NCBI RefSeq assembly: GCF_900106075.1
Contig: NZ_LT629794.1
Coordinates: 2,625,501 to 2,689,500 of the forward strand
Direction of reading: 5' to 3'
DNA from: Polaribacter sp. Hel1_33_78
GTDB lineage: Bacteria > Bacteroidota > Bacteroidia > Flavobacteriales > Flavobacteriaceae
Length of the DNA stretch: 64,000 nt
In this document: piece after piece, positions 28,835 to 38,948 of the stretch
Layout of the letters: each line of letters starts with the position of its first letter
How positions within the stretch are numbered: position 1 is the stretch's first letter
The notes under the pieces: model-generated
What the model was told of the DNA's origin: nothing
What the model saw: only the letters and a program-made list of their open reading frames with translations
Database searches by the model: none
Translations under genes and position numbers: made by a program

Positions 28835-29464
28835 CTATTTGCTTAAATTTGTATTAATTCCTTCTAAAGAACTCTCAGTAATTATCACTTTATTAGCGTT
28901 TAAAACACCATAAGTATTAATTTCTGAAGCTTTAACAACTTTAGACTTTTTTAAATTACGTGATGATAAATACACATTAGTATTTTCACTACCTAATACA
29001 AACAATGACTTTTTAGCCTCTAAATCTAATGCCTTTAAAACATCTAAGAAATTCTTCGTTCTTGGAGTTTCAAAATCAAAATCTTCTACTACTACTAAAT
29101 TTTTATCGTTTGCTTGAATACTTAAAGCAGACTTACGTGCTAAACGCTTTAAGTTTTTATTCAATTTAAAAGAATAATCTCTTGGCCTTGGACCGAACAT
29201 ACGTCCTCCACCTCTAAAAACTCCAGACTTAATTGATCCTGCTCTTGCAGTACCAGTTCCTTTCTGTTTTTTTATCTTTCTTGTAGACCCAGTAATTTCT
29301 GCTCTTTCTTTAGCTTTATGCGTACCCTGACGTTGATTTGCCAAATATTGCTTAACATCTAAATAAACAGCGTGATCATTAGGCTCTATACCGAATACAT
29401 CCTTAGAAAGTTCAACTTTCCTTCCTGTATCTTTTCCTGTAATATCTAAAACTGATACTTTCAT
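28835..29464 (-). CDS. rplD: 50S ribosomal protein L4
   Basis: Large-subunit assembly protein whose extended loop reaches the exit tunnel. The 209 residues carry [27 protein letters not shown]. Its first base overlaps the last base of rplC. In E. coli L4 represses the S10 operon through the leader; whether the long leader upstream of rplC here is bound by L4 is not known. Confidence 0.98.
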   Translation of the reverse strand: MKVSVLDITGKDTGRKVELSKDVFGIEPNDHAVYLDVKQYLANQRQGTHKAKERAEITGSTRKIKKQKGTGTARAGSIKSGVFRGGGRMFGPRPRDYSFKLNKNLKRLARKSALSIQANDKNLVVVEDFDFETPRTKNFLDVLKALDLEAKKSLFVLGSENTNVYLSSRNLKKSKVVKASEINTYGVLNANKVIITESSLEGINTNLSK

Positions 29465-30081
29465 TATTTCTGAATAGTTACAAAAGCATTTTTGTGTCCA
29501 GGAATTGCTCCTTTAACAACAAGTAAGTTCTTTTCAGCAACTACTTTTAATACTTTTAAGTTTTGAACTTTCACTTTATCTCCACCCATTCTACCTGCCA
29601 TACGCATTCCTTTGAATACTCTTGCAGGATAAGATGCAGCACCAATAGAACCCGGGGCTCTTAATCGGTTATGTTGACCGTGAGTAGCTTGACCTACACC
29701 AGCAAATCCATGGCGTTTTACAACACCCTGAAAACCTTTACCTTTAGATACACCAGATACATCAACGAATTCGCCTTCTTCAAAATGATCTACAGATATA
29801 GAATCACCTAATTTAAATTCTCCTTCAAAGCCTTGAAACTCAACTACCTTTTTCTTAGCAGTTGCGCCAGCTTTTTTAAAGTGACCATCTAACGCTTTGT
29901 TAGAACTTTTCGCCTTTTTGTCATCGAAACCAAGCTGTAAGGCACCATAGCCATCTACCTCTTCGGTTCTAACTTGGGTGACAACACAAGGACCTGCTTC
30001 GATAACTGTACAAGGAATATTCTTCCCGTTAGCATCAAATAAGCTGGTCATCCCAATTTTTCTTCCTATTAACCCAGACAT
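29464..30081 (-). CDS. rplC: 50S ribosomal protein L3
   Basis: Assembly initiator of the large subunit. The 205 residues have [30 protein letters not shown], the [35 protein letters not shown] loop and [15 protein letters not shown]. It is the first gene of its transcript: its own consensus promoter lies at 30317-30347 and a leader of about 230 nt precedes the ATG. Confidence 0.98.
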   Translation of the reverse strand: MSGLIGRKIGMTSLFDANGKNIPCTVIEAGPCVVTQVRTEEVDGYGALQLGFDDKKAKSSNKALDGHFKKAGATAKKKVVEFQGFEGEFKLGDSISVDHFEEGEFVDVSGVSKGKGFQGVVKRHGFAGVGQATHGQHNRLRAPGSIGAASYPARVFKGMRMAGRMGGDKVKVQNLKVLKVVAEKNLLVVKGAIPGHKNAFVTIQK

Positions 30082-30311
30082 TTAGTTAAAATTTTAGACG
30101 ATAGATTTAATTATCCAGCGCGTCTATTATTAATAATTATTTGTTCGAAACTATTGTTTCATTTAACTCTTTCGAGTTGTTTCCAAAAAAAAAAGCGTAA
30201 AACAAATTCAACGCTGATTTTGTTTTTACCGTTTTTCCTTCGCGCAACGCTCCAGACATGTTACTATAATTGAATTTTCACTCAAAAACAGCATAACCCG
30301 ACTATGTTTCG
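30082..30311 (-). promoter_or_regulatory. Long structured 5' leader of the rplC operon
   Basis: From the predicted start near 30311 to the rplC ATG. It begins with a CCCGA/TCGGG hairpin (30297-30313). Downstream, AGCGT (30211-30215 on plus as ACGCT) can pair with ACGCT (30194-30198) to form a five-pair stem directly followed by ten T, a terminator-like shape. An alternative eight-pair stem (30199-30206 with 30219-30226) uses the loop of the first, so the two are mutually exclusive. This is the layout expected of an attenuator; the ligand (for instance an r-protein) is unknown. Confidence 0.5.
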
Positions 30312-30316
30312 GGCTG

Positions 30317-30347
30317 CAAAAATATAAAAAACTTTCGGTTTAACAAA
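30317..30347 (-). promoter_or_regulatory. Consensus promoter of the rplC operon
   Basis: On the minus strand TTTG (30344-30347) then exactly 19 nt then TATTTTTG (30317-30324), a perfect Bacteroidota promoter. The -33 box is in the loop of the rpsJ terminator hairpin and the -7 box in its T-tail, so termination of one transcript and start of the next share the same bases. Confidence 0.85.
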
Positions 30348-30362
30348 ATTAAACCGAAAGTT
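30330..30362 (-). terminator. Terminator after rpsJ (end of str transcript)
   Basis: AACTTTCGGTTTAA (30330-30343) pairs perfectly over 14 bp with TTAAACCGAAAGTT (30349-30362); the minus strand continues with a T-rich run. It lies 9 nt after the rpsJ stop codon. Confidence 0.92.
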
Positions 30363-30371
30363 AATATTTAC

Positions 30372-30677
30372 TTATACTTTAATCTCAACTTCAACTCCAC
30401 TCGGCAACTCTAATTTCATTAGAGCATCAATAGTTTTCGAAGAAGAACTATAAATATCTAATAATCTTTTGTAAGAAGCTAATTGAAACTGTTCTCTAGA
30501 TTTTTTATTTACGTGTGGTGAACGTAATACTGTAAAAATCTTTTTATGTGTTGGTAATGGTATTGGTCCATTTACTACAGCACCAGTACTTTTTACCGTC
30601 TTTACTATCTTTTCAGCAGATTTATCTACTAAATTGTAATCGTAAGACTTTAATTTTATTCTAATTTTTTGACTCAT
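30372..30677 (-). CDS. rpsJ: 30S ribosomal protein S10
   Basis: S10 is a small-subunit head protein and, as NusE, an antitermination factor. The 101 residues have [53 protein letters not shown] and [11 protein letters not shown]. It is the last gene of the rpsL-rpsG-fusA-rpsJ transcript, with tuf absent from this position. Confidence 0.98.
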   Translation of the reverse strand: MSQKIRIKLKSYDYNLVDKSAEKIVKTVKSTGAVVNGPIPLPTHKKIFTVLRSPHVNKKSREQFQLASYKRLLDIYSSSSKTIDALMKLELPSGVEVEIKV

Positions 30678-30696
30678 CTTATATTATTTTAGTAGG

Positions 30697-32814
30697 TTAT
30701 CCTTTTGCTTTTGCTATTACTTCTTCTGAAACATTTGAAGGAGTCTCTGCATAGTGTGAGAATTCCATAGTAGAAGTTGCTCTACCTGAAGACATCGTTC
30801 TTAAAGCTGTTACGTATCCAAACATTTCAGATAGAGGAACAATTGCTTTTACCACTTTAGAACCTGCTCTGTCTGACATATCATTTACCTGACCTCTTCT
30901 TCTATTTAAATCTCCTACGATATCTCCCATATTTGCCTCTGGAGTCAGAACTTCCAACTTCATTAATGGCTCCATAATCTTTGCTTTTGCAGACTTAGCA
31001 GAAGCTTTATAACCCATTTTTGCAGCTAACTCAAAAGATAATGCATCAGAATCCACTGCGTGGAAAGAACCATCTCTTAATGTAACTTTCATTGAATCCA
31101 TTTCATAACCTGCTAAAGGACCATTCTTCATAGCTTCCTTGAATCCTTTCTCTACAGAAGGAACAAACTCTCTAGGCACATTTCCACCTTTAATAACAGA
31201 TGCAAATTGTAATCCTTGAACACCTTCATCAGCTGGACCGATAGTAAATACAATATCAGCAAATTTACCACGACCACCAGATTGTTTCTTATAAATCTCT
31301 CTGTGTTCCGCTTGAGCTGTAATAGCTTCTTTATATTCCACTTGAGGTTGACCTTGGTTGACTTCAACCTTAAACTCACGTCTTAAACGATCTACAAGTA
31401 CATCTAAATGCAACTCTCCCATTCCAGAAATAATAGTCTGGCCTGAGGCTTCGTCTGAACGCACAGTAAAAGTAGGATCTTCCTCCGCTAACTTAGCAAG
31501 TCCAATTCCTAATTTATCAACATCTGCTTTCGTTTTAGGCTCGACAGCAATACCAATTACTGGATCTGGAAAATCCATAGACTCTAGTACTAACGGGAAT
31601 TTTTCAGCAGTTAAAGTATCTCCTGTTTTAATAGATTTAAAACCTACAGCAGCACCAATATCTCCAGCTTCAATATAATCAATTGCATTTTGCTTATTAG
31701 CATGCATTTGATAAATACGTGAAATACGTTCTTTTTTACCTGAACGGTTATTTAACACATAAGAACCTGCATCTAAACGACCTGAATATGCTCTAAAGAA
31801 TGCTAAACGACCAACAAAAGGATCTGTAGCAATTTTAAAAGCTAAAGCAGCGAAAGGCTCCTTTACATCAGGTTTACGCAATTCTTTTTCTTCTGTATCT
31901 GGGTTTACACCTACAATACCTTCTTTATCCATAGGAGAAGGTAAATAACGACAAACAGCATCTAATAGAAACTGAACACCTTTATTTTTAAATGCAGAAC
32001 CACAAATCATAGGAATGATAGCCATATCCATTACAGCAGCTCTCAATGCATTATGCACTTCTTCTTCTGTTATAGAATCTTCATCTTCCATGAATTTTTC
32101 TAACAAGTTCTCATCATAACTTGCTACTTCTTCAATAAGGTTAGCACGTAATAATTTAGCTTCCTCTTTTAATTCTTCAGGAATTTCAACAATATCAAAT
32201 GTTGCACCCATTCCTTCTTCATGCCATATAATAGCTCTATTTTTAACTAGATCTACAATACCTTTAAAGTTCTCTTCGTCACCAATATTTAAAACAATTG
32301 GCACTGCATTAGAACCTAACATTGTTTTTACTTGATCACAAACCATCATAAAATCAGATCCTTGACGATCCATTTTATTAACAAAACCAATTCTTGGCAC
32401 TTTATAATTATCAGCAAGTCTCCAGTTAGTTTCAGATTGAGGCTCAACACCATCAACTGCACTAAATAAGAAAACTAAACCATCTAATACACGTAACGAA
32501 CGATTTACTTCAACAGTAAAATCTACGTGACCAGGAGTATCAATTATATTAAAATGGTAATCCTTTGTATCATCAACTGGAGCATTATTCTCCGTAGGAA
32601 ACTGCCATGTACAAGTTGTTGCTGCAGAAGTAATGGTAATACCTCTTTCTTGCTCTTGCTCCATCCAGTCCATTGTAGCTGCCCCATCATGCACTTCTCC
32701 AATCTTGTGAGAAACACCTGTGTAGTACAATACACGCTCAGTAGTTGTGGTTTTACCAGCATCAATATGTGCTGCAATCCCAATATTTCTTGTGAATTTT
32801 AAATCTCTAGCCAT
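30697..32814 (-). CDS. fusA: Elongation factor G
   Basis: GTPase that drives ribosomal translocation. The 705 residues have the G1 motif [13 protein letters not shown] (about 15-27), switch [20 protein letters not shown], and domains II-V through [14 protein letters not shown] and [25 protein letters not shown]. Domain order and length are complete. It lies 5 nt after rpsG and 19 nt before rpsJ. Confidence 0.98.
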   Translation of the reverse strand: MARDLKFTRNIGIAAHIDAGKTTTTERVLYYTGVSHKIGEVHDGAATMDWMEQEQERGITITSAATTCTWQFPTENNAPVDDTKDYHFNIIDTPGHVDFTVEVNRSLRVLDGLVFLFSAVDGVEPQSETNWRLADNYKVPRIGFVNKMDRQGSDFMMVCDQVKTMLGSNAVPIVLNIGDEENFKGIVDLVKNRAIIWHEEGMGATFDIVEIPEELKEEAKLLRANLIEEVASYDENLLEKFMEDEDSITEEEVHNALRAAVMDMAIIPMICGSAFKNKGVQFLLDAVCRYLPSPMDKEGIVGVNPDTEEKELRKPDVKEPFAALAFKIATDPFVGRLAFFRAYSGRLDAGSYVLNNRSGKKERISRIYQMHANKQNAIDYIEAGDIGAAVGFKSIKTGDTLTAEKFPLVLESMDFPDPVIGIAVEPKTKADVDKLGIGLAKLAEEDPTFTVRSDEASGQTIISGMGELHLDVLVDRLRREFKVEVNQGQPQVEYKEAITAQAEHREIYKKQSGGRGKFADIVFTIGPADEGVQGLQFASVIKGGNVPREFVPSVEKGFKEAMKNGPLAGYEMDSMKVTLRDGSFHAVDSDALSFELAAKMGYKASAKSAKAKIMEPLMKLEVLTPEANMGDIVGDLNRRRGQVNDMSDRAGSKVVKAIVPLSEMFGYVTALRTMSSGRATSTMEFSHYAETPSNVSEEVIAKAKG

Positions 32815-32819
32815 TTCTA

Positions 32820-33299
32820 TTAAAATCTGAAGTGAGAGAATGCTTTGTTAGCTTCTGCCATTTTATGAGTATCAGTACGTTTTTTAACTGCTGCACCTTC
32901 TTCTTTAGCTGCTGCTAAAATTTCTGCTGCCAAACGTTGTGCCATGGTTTTCTCATTTCTCTTACGAGTATATAAAATCATCCACTTAATAGCCATAGAT
33001 ACTTTACGATCTGGTCTAATTTGCATAGGAATTTGGAATGTTGCTCCACCAACACGACGAGATCTTACTTCCACGTGTGGCATTACATTTGACAAACCAT
33101 CTTTCCAAATTTCCAAAGCCGATTTTTCCTCGCCTTCTCCTTTTCTTTCTTCTACGAGCTCTAACGCATCGTAAAACACTTTAAACGCTACTGACTTCTT
33201 ACCACTCCACATTAAGTTATTCACAAAACGTGTTACGAGCTGATCATTAAATTTAGGATCTGGTAATAAGACTCTTTTTTTTGCTGCTCTTTTTCTCAT
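32820..33299 (-). CDS. rpsG: 30S ribosomal protein S7
   Basis: Head-assembly protein of the small subunit. The 159 residues start [30 protein letters not shown] and include the tRNA-contact beta hairpin [17 protein letters not shown]. Second gene of the str operon. Confidence 0.98.
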   Translation of the reverse strand: MRKRAAKKRVLLPDPKFNDQLVTRFVNNLMWSGKKSVAFKVFYDALELVEERKGEGEEKSALEIWKDGLSNVMPHVEVRSRRVGGATFQIPMQIRPDRKVSMAIKWMILYTRKRNEKTMAQRLAAEILAAAKEEGAAVKKRTDTHKMAEANKAFSHFRF

Positions 33300-33326
33300 G
33301 TCTTTACATTAAAAAAGTTACTAATT

Positions 33327-33701
33327 TTACTTTTTTGGGCGTTTTGCACCATACTTAGACCTACGTTGAGTTCTTCCCTCAACACCTGCTGTATCTAATG
33401 CTCCACGTACCACGTGATATTTAACACCTGGTAAATCTTTTACCCTTCCACCTCTAACTAATACTATCGAGTGCTCCTGTAAGTTATGTCCTTCACCTGG
33501 AATGTATGCGTTTATCTCATTACCATTTGTCAATCTAACTCTGGCAACTTTACGCATCGCTGAATTAGGTTTCTTTGGTGTTGTAGTATAAACACGTGTA
33601 CAAACTCCACGCCTTTGAGGACAAGACGACAAAGCAGCCGATTTACTCTTCTTAGTTATTTTGGTTCTTCCTTTACGAACTAATTGTTGAATAGTTGGCA
33701 T
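33327..33701 (-). CDS. rpsL: 30S ribosomal protein S12
   Basis: Decoding-centre protein and site of streptomycin-resistance mutations in other bacteria. The 124 residues include [21 protein letters not shown], with lysine at the classic position 43 equivalent, and [20 protein letters not shown]. First gene of the str operon, with a consensus promoter at 33760-33790 and a leader of about 50 nt that can form a CTCTT/AAGAG hairpin. Confidence 0.98.
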   Translation of the reverse strand: MPTIQQLVRKGRTKITKKSKSAALSSCPQRRGVCTRVYTTTPKKPNSAMRKVARVRLTNGNEINAYIPGEGHNLQEHSIVLVRGGRVKDLPGVKYHVVRGALDTAGVEGRTQRRSKYGAKRPKK

Positions 33702-33759
33702 ACTAAATAATTACTGTTTTTCGTTTATAATTAAACATTGTCTCTTTTTTAAGAGTGCG

Positions 33760-33790
33760 CAAATGTACAATTAAATTCTAATTATTCAAA
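33760..33790 (-). promoter_or_regulatory. Consensus promoter of the rpsL (str) operon
   Basis: Minus-strand TTTG (33787-33790), 19 nt, TACATTTG (33760-33767): a perfect Bacteroidota promoter about 60 nt upstream of rpsL. Confidence 0.87.
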
Positions 33791-33828
33791 TATCAGTCAG
33801 TTATTTTTTCTAAATCATTATTTTTTAC

Positions 33829-33857
33829 TTGATTTTCTAGATTTTCTTTTACATTTG
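33829..33857 (+). promoter_or_regulatory. Promoter of the Omp85-like gene
   Basis: TACATTTG at 33850-33857 is an exact -7 match; TTGA at 33829-33832, 17 nt upstream, is a weak -33. The start would be near 33862, about 16 nt before the TTG codon that opens the signal peptide. Confidence 0.5.
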
Positions 33858-33877
33858 AACCTAATAATTTAATTATT

Positions 33878-35541
33878 TTGAGACAAAAAGCGATTCATTT
33901 TATATCCATAATTTATTTTATATTTTGTTTTGAAACTTTCTTTTCACAAAATTAACTTTAAAACTTTCCTCTAAAAATAAAACCGAAATTTTAGTTCTAG
34001 ATAGAATTAATTACACAAACAAACACAAGGATACAATTTCGTTAAAAAAAGAAATCAATAGGGTTTCTGATTATTTAAAAAACAAAGGGTACTTGACCAC
34101 TACAATAAGCGAGATTAAAAAAGAAAACCTCGAATATGTTGCCTACTTTTCTTTGAAAGTAAAAATAGAGCGTGTAGTTCTTAACATTAACAAAAACTCA
34201 GAAATTGATCTCAATCAAGCAAGAAACGAAAAAGGAACTATTTCAATTCCTATCGAAAAACTGCAGCCTACGCTATCTAACATTTCTAAAAAACTTGATA
34301 AAGAAGGAAAATCCTTTTCTAAAATCAAGTTAGAAAATATTGTCATAAAAAATAAAACAGTTTTTGCTGATTTAATGATATCAAAATCAAAAAAAAGAAT
34401 GATTAACAAGATCATTATAAAAGGCTATGAAAATTTCCCAAAATCTTATTTAAAAAACTATTTTAACCTAGAAACAAATACCGTATTTAATCAACCAAAA
34501 CTGCAAGAATTATCAAAAGCATCAAAAAGTTTGAATTTTATTACAGAAATAAAATCTCCTGAAGTATTATTTACGCAAGATTCTACTTTTGTTTATATGT
34601 ATTTAAATAAAAAACAAAACAATAGTTTTGATGGTCTGGTTAATTTTGCATCTAAAGAAAACGGTGACATTTTATTTAATGGCAATATTGACTTAAAATT
34701 AAACAACATCTTAAATAAAGGTGAAAAGTTTGAAGTGTTCTGGAACAGCATTGGAGCAGAAAAACAAGAATTTAAACTAAAAACTGAAATTCCTTTCATC
34801 TTAAAATCAAAATTTAGTCCTCAAATAGCTTTCTCAATATATAAACAAGATTCTACTTTTTTAAATACTAAGTTTGATTCAAAATTATATTATAATGTAA
34901 ACAACAAGTTAAAACTTGCACTCACCTACTCCTCTGAATCTTCAGAGACGCTAAACAACAATACAATTAATAATATTAAATCATTTAGGAATTCATTTTT
35001 AGGGTTTCAATTGAAATATAAACTTCCGAAAAATGACATATTCTATAGTGATAAATTTAACTTAGAAATTAATCCAACATTTGGAAAAAGGAAAATAAAT
35101 CAAAATTCTTATAATCAAATAAAAATTAAAGCTTCTGCTTCCTACATATATGATTTAAATATCAGAAACAGTGTTTATATTAGATCGCAACTAGGACATC
35201 TAACTTCCGCTAATTTTATTGACAATGAATTATTTAGAATTGGCGGTGCTCAGTCCATTAGAGGTTTCAATGAACAAAGTATCCTTGCAAAAAGTTACAT
35301 CCTAGTGAATATAGAATATCGTTTTTTGGTTTCAAATACCTCTTTTTTGTATACAATCACTGATATTGGCAATTTTAAGACAAATTTCAACACAGACAAC
35401 CTTACAGGAATCGGTTTGGGTTATTTATTTAACATAAATAAATCGCAAATAAAATTAAGTGGGGCCATTGGAAAAAATTCAACTCAAAGCTTTGGTTTTA
35501 AACAAAATAAAATCATAATAAATTGGTTGAGCTATTTTTAA
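33878..35541 (+). CDS. Omp85/TamA-like outer membrane protein, apparent N-terminal frameshift
   Basis: The long open frame (usable from 33934, first common alternative start TTG at 34093) encodes a POTRA-like region followed by a beta-barrel ending in a terminal aromatic (INWLSYF). IGGAQSIRGFNEQS is the Omp85/FhaC/TamA barrel signature RGF/RGY; MINKIIIKGYENFPKSYLKNYFNL is POTRA-like. Upstream, in another frame, TTG at 33878 opens a typical signal peptide (RQKAIHFISIIYFIFCF ending FFSQN) that runs into a stop at 33953; a single extra base there would fuse it to TLKLSSKNKTE in the barrel frame. A promoter precedes 33878. So the gene has probably lost one base (or there is a read error), leaving the barrel ORF without its export signal. 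Role if intact: outer membrane protein insertion or secretion. Confidence 0.75.
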
Positions 35542-35665
35542 ATATTCAATAATTCTCTTTCGACTTAACATTTTATTAACTTTTTTATGATTTTTTATGT
35601 TAAATAATTGTTTAATTAAGTTTTATTTAAGACTTTTGGGATTAATTAATTCAAATAATTATACA

Positions 35666-38600
35666 ATGAAAACAAAGTTTAATGGAATTTTAACGCTATT
35701 ACTGGCGTTTGTCGTGCAAATATCATTTGCACAAGAAAAGACTGTTACTGGAACTGTTTCTGATGATTCAGGTCCTTTACCGGGAGTTAGTATATTAGTG
35801 AAAGGTACTACGAGAGGTACTGACACCAATTTTGATGGTAAATATTCGATTAAAGCTAAAACTGGCGATGTTTTAACTTTTAGATACCTCGGATATGAAA
35901 CTATTAATAAAACAGTTGGATCTTCTAACGTAATCGATGTCTCTTTAAAAGAAGGCGGTCAGATTTTAGAAGAAATTGTTATCACTGCACAAGGTATAAA
36001 GCGTGAGAAAAAAGCTTTAGGTTATGCAGTTGCTGAAGTTGGTTCTGAAGATATAGAACAACGAGCAGAAGGTGATGTTGCTAGAATATTATCAGGAAAA
36101 GCATCTGGTGTACAAATTACTTCACAAAGTGGTACTTCTGGTTCTGCAACAAACGTAGTAATTAGAGGTTATTCTTCTATTAACGGAAGTAACCAAGCAT
36201 TATTTGTAGTAGACGGTGTGCCATTTAGTAGTGATACGAATGCACAAGGAAACTTCCTTAATGGTAATGTTGGTTCTAGTAGATTTTTAGATTTAGATCC
36301 TAACAATATCGCGAGTGTAAGTGTACTTAAAGGTTTAGCAGCAGCTACATTATATGGTACTGCTGGTAGAAACGGTGTAATTGTAATTACAACGAAAGCA
36401 GGATCTGCTTCTTCGGGAAAAAAGAAGAAAAACGAAATTACAATTAATCAATCTTTCTTCGTAAACGATATCGCATCTGTACCTGATTATCAAGATCAGT
36501 ATGGTGGTGGTTTTGACCAGTCTTTTGGTTGGTTCTTTAGTAACTGGGGACCTTCTTTTAATGCTGACGGTGTAGATGGTTACAATAATGACCCTGCTGG
36601 AACTATTCAGCCTGACGGTACTGTGGAACATCCTTATGGTTCTTCTGCTTTCTTAAATAACTTTTTAGGAGGAAATAACATTTTAAATAACCAATTTACA
36701 GGTGAAAGATATGAATGGAAACCTTACAACAGTGTTGAAAATTTCTTTAGATCTGGTTCTGTTCAAAATCTTTCTGTAAACTTCAATGGTTCTTCAGATA
36801 GTGGTGATGTTACCTATAATGCAAATTTCGGTCATTTAGATGAAGAAGGATTTACTCCTGGAAACAGAGTTGGTAGAACTACATTATCTTTAGGTGGACG
36901 TGCAAAATTATCAAACAAATTCACAGTTAGTGGATCTATGAATTATTCTCAAAACAAAGTGGTTTCGCCACCTGTTGCTGCGAGTAGAGGAAATGGTACA
37001 TTAGGTTGGTCTACTTTTGGTAATGTATTCTTTACACCAAGAAATGTAGATTTAATGGGTTTACCATTTGAACTACCAGAAAATGGTGGTAGTATTTATT
37101 ACCGTAATGGTAACGATATTATCAATCCACTGTGGTCTATAAAAAATGCACAAAATGGGCAAGTAACTAACAGGGTATTTACATCTGCAACATTATCTTA
37201 TGAAATCACTGAAAATTTAGGTGTTTCTTATCGTGCAGGTATTGACTTTTATAATGAAAGAAATAAAGCTTACTCAAACAAAAATGGTGTGAATTTCAAC
37301 AATGCTATTTTTGGTTTCTTAGATACATATGACAATAACGTAAGTATTTTTGACCACTATTTAGCTTTTAATGGTAGTTATGATTTATCAGAAGATTTTA
37401 GTTTAAGTTTTGTTGCCGGAGGTACATCTCGATCTAGAACTTTTGATCAACAAGGTGTTTCAAGTACTGGCCAAATTGTATTTGGTGTATTACAACACTT
37501 CAACTTTGAAAATCAAACACCAATTCAATTTACATCAAAAAGAAACATTGTAGGTGTTTTTGGTGAAACGGCTATTGATTTCAGAAACTATGCATATGTT
37601 ACTTTATCTGGTAGAAATGACTGGGTATCTAACTTACCAACTGAAAACAACAGTTTATTTTACCCAAGTATTTCTGGTTCTTTTATTCCAACCGCAGCAT
37701 TTGAAGGTTTAAAATCTGACAGTGGAAAAGGATTAAACTATTTAAAAGTTAGAGCTGGTTTAGGACAATCTGCAGGTTTCCCTTCTGGATATCCAACAAT
37801 AAATACAGTATCGCAAAGCACACAAGTTAATGCTGGTGGTTTTGGCCCGATAACAACTAACAGTGTTAGTGATTTTCAAGCAAATCCAAATTTAAAACCT
37901 GAGTTAATTAGTGAAATTGAAGTTGGTTTTGATGCTCGTTTTTTAGACAACAGAATTGATGTAAGTTTTTCTTATTTTGACAGAACAACTAAAGATTTAA
38001 TAGTAACAAAACCTTTAGCACCAACTTCTGGATTTACATCTACACAAGCCAATGTTGGTAAAGTAGAAGGTAGTGGAGTTGAAGTAGATTTAGGTCTAGA
38101 TATATTTAAAAATGATGGTGACGGTTTTAATTGGAACTCTCGTGTTAACTTTACACAAAGTGAGCAAATTGTTACAGAACAAGAAGACGACCAGATTTTA
38201 TATGCAGGTTCTGCAAGCGCAAATCTTGGAGCAAACGCAGCGATTAAAGGTGAACAATTAGGTGTTATTGTAGGTACAAGAATTAGAAGAAATGATGCTG
38301 GAGAGTTTTTAGTAGGTTCAAATGGTAGTTACTTATCAGAAAGTAATGTTGTTTTACCTGATGGTAGATCGATTACTCCTATTATTGGTAATCCAAATCC
38401 AGATTATGTAATGAACTTAAACAATACATTATCTTATAAAAACTTTACTTTTAGCTTTCAAATAAACCATACAAAAGGTGGAGACATTGCAAGTAGTACA
38501 ATTGCTACTTTATTAGGTAGAGGGTTAATAAATGGTGATAGAAATAAAACGTTTATTTTACCTGGTATTTTAGAATCTACAGGAGAAGCAAATACATTGC

Positions 38601-38923
38601 AGATTAATAATTCTCAATACTATTTTTCTAACTTATTGTTTGGTCCAAAAGAATTAACAATCTATGACGCATCTGTATTAAGATTACAAGAAGTTTCACT
38701 TGGATATTCACTTCCACAGAGTGCTTTAGACAAAACTCCTTTTGGTGCAGTATCTTTCACATTTAGTGGATTTAACTTATGGTATGATGCATACAATACT
38801 CCAGATGCTGCTAACTTTGACCCTAACGTAGCAGGTGTTGGTGTTGGTAATGGTAGAGGATTCGATTATTTAAACGGACCTAGTTCTAAGCGTTATGGTT
38901 TTAGTGTAAAACTATCATTTTAA
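35666..38923 (+). CDS. SusC/RagA family TonB-linked outer membrane transporter
   Basis: TonB-dependent channel for uptake of oligomers with its SusD partner. Start chosen at ATG 35666, which gives a proper signal peptide (MKTKFNGILTLLLAFVVQ, cleaved after SFA near 22); the frame opens earlier at 35597 without one. The 1085-residue protein has a carboxypeptidase-regulatory-like domain (GTVSDDSGPLPGVSILVKGTT, about 30-90), the TonB-box and plug (EIVITAQGIKREKKALGYAV; VVIRGYSSINGSNQALFVVDGVP; ATLYGTAGRNGVIVITTK), and a long barrel ending in RYGFSVKLSF. First gene of a plus-strand locus with susD, two further lipoproteins and an arylsulfotransferase-like protein. Its substrate is not revealed: no glycoside hydrolase or peptidase is adjacent. 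Confidence 0.95.
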   Translation: MKTKFNGILTLLLAFVVQISFAQEKTVTGTVSDDSGPLPGVSILVKGTTRGTDTNFDGKYSIKAKTGDVLTFRYLGYETINKTVGSSNVIDVSLKEGGQILEEIVITAQGIKREKKALGYAVAEVGSEDIEQRAEGDVARILSGKASGVQITSQSGTSGSATNVVIRGYSSINGSNQALFVVDGVPFSSDTNAQGNFLNGNVGSSRFLDLDPNNIASVSVLKGLAAATLYGTAGRNGVIVITTKAGSASSGKKKKNEITINQSFFVNDIASVPDYQDQYGGGFDQSFGWFFSNWGPSFNADGVDGYNNDPAGTIQPDGTVEHPYGSSAFLNNFLGGNNILNNQFTGERYEWKPYNSVENFFRSGSVQNLSVNFNGSSDSGDVTYNANFGHLDEEGFTPGNRVGRTTLSLGGRAKLSNKFTVSGSMNYSQNKVVSPPVAASRGNGTLGWSTFGNVFFTPRNVDLMGLPFELPENGGSIYYRNGNDIINPLWSIKNAQNGQVTNRVFTSATLSYEITENLGVSYRAGIDFYNERNKAYSNKNGVNFNNAIFGFLDTYDNNVSIFDHYLAFNGSYDLSEDFSLSFVAGGTSRSRTFDQQGVSSTGQIVFGVLQHFNFENQTPIQFTSKRNIVGVFGETAIDFRNYAYVTLSGRNDWVSNLPTENNSLFYPSISGSFIPTAAFEGLKSDSGKGLNYLKVRAGLGQSAGFPSGYPTINTVSQSTQVNAGGFGPITTNSVSDFQANPNLKPELISEIEVGFDARFLDNRIDVSFSYFDRTTKDLIVTKPLAPTSGFTSTQANVGKVEGSGVEVDLGLDIFKNDGDGFNWNSRVNFTQSEQIVTEQEDDQILYAGSASANLGANAAIKGEQLGVIVGTRIRRNDAGEFLVGSNGSYLSESNVVLPDGRSITPIIGNPNPDYVMNLNNTLSYKNFTFSFQINHTKGGDIASSTIATLLGRGLINGDRNKTFILPGILESTGEANTLQINNSQYYFSNLLFGPKELTIYDASVLRLQEVSLGYSLPQSALDKTPFGAVSFTFSGFNLWYDAYNTPDAANFDPNVAGVGVGNGRGFDYLNGPSSKRYGFSVKLSF

Positions 38924-38948
38924 TAAATATTAAACATAATAACATATC

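Noticed and set aside
31358..31678. Plus-strand ORF of 106 codons
   Set aside because: Antisense to fusA with composition dictated by the real gene.
34093..34095. TTG as the true start of the Omp85-like gene
   Set aside because: It would omit the export signal and conserved upstream residues; a signal peptide and promoter lie upstream in another frame.
35597..35665. Extended N-terminus of SusC
   Set aside because: It places 23 extra residues before a standard signal peptide that begins at ATG 35666.
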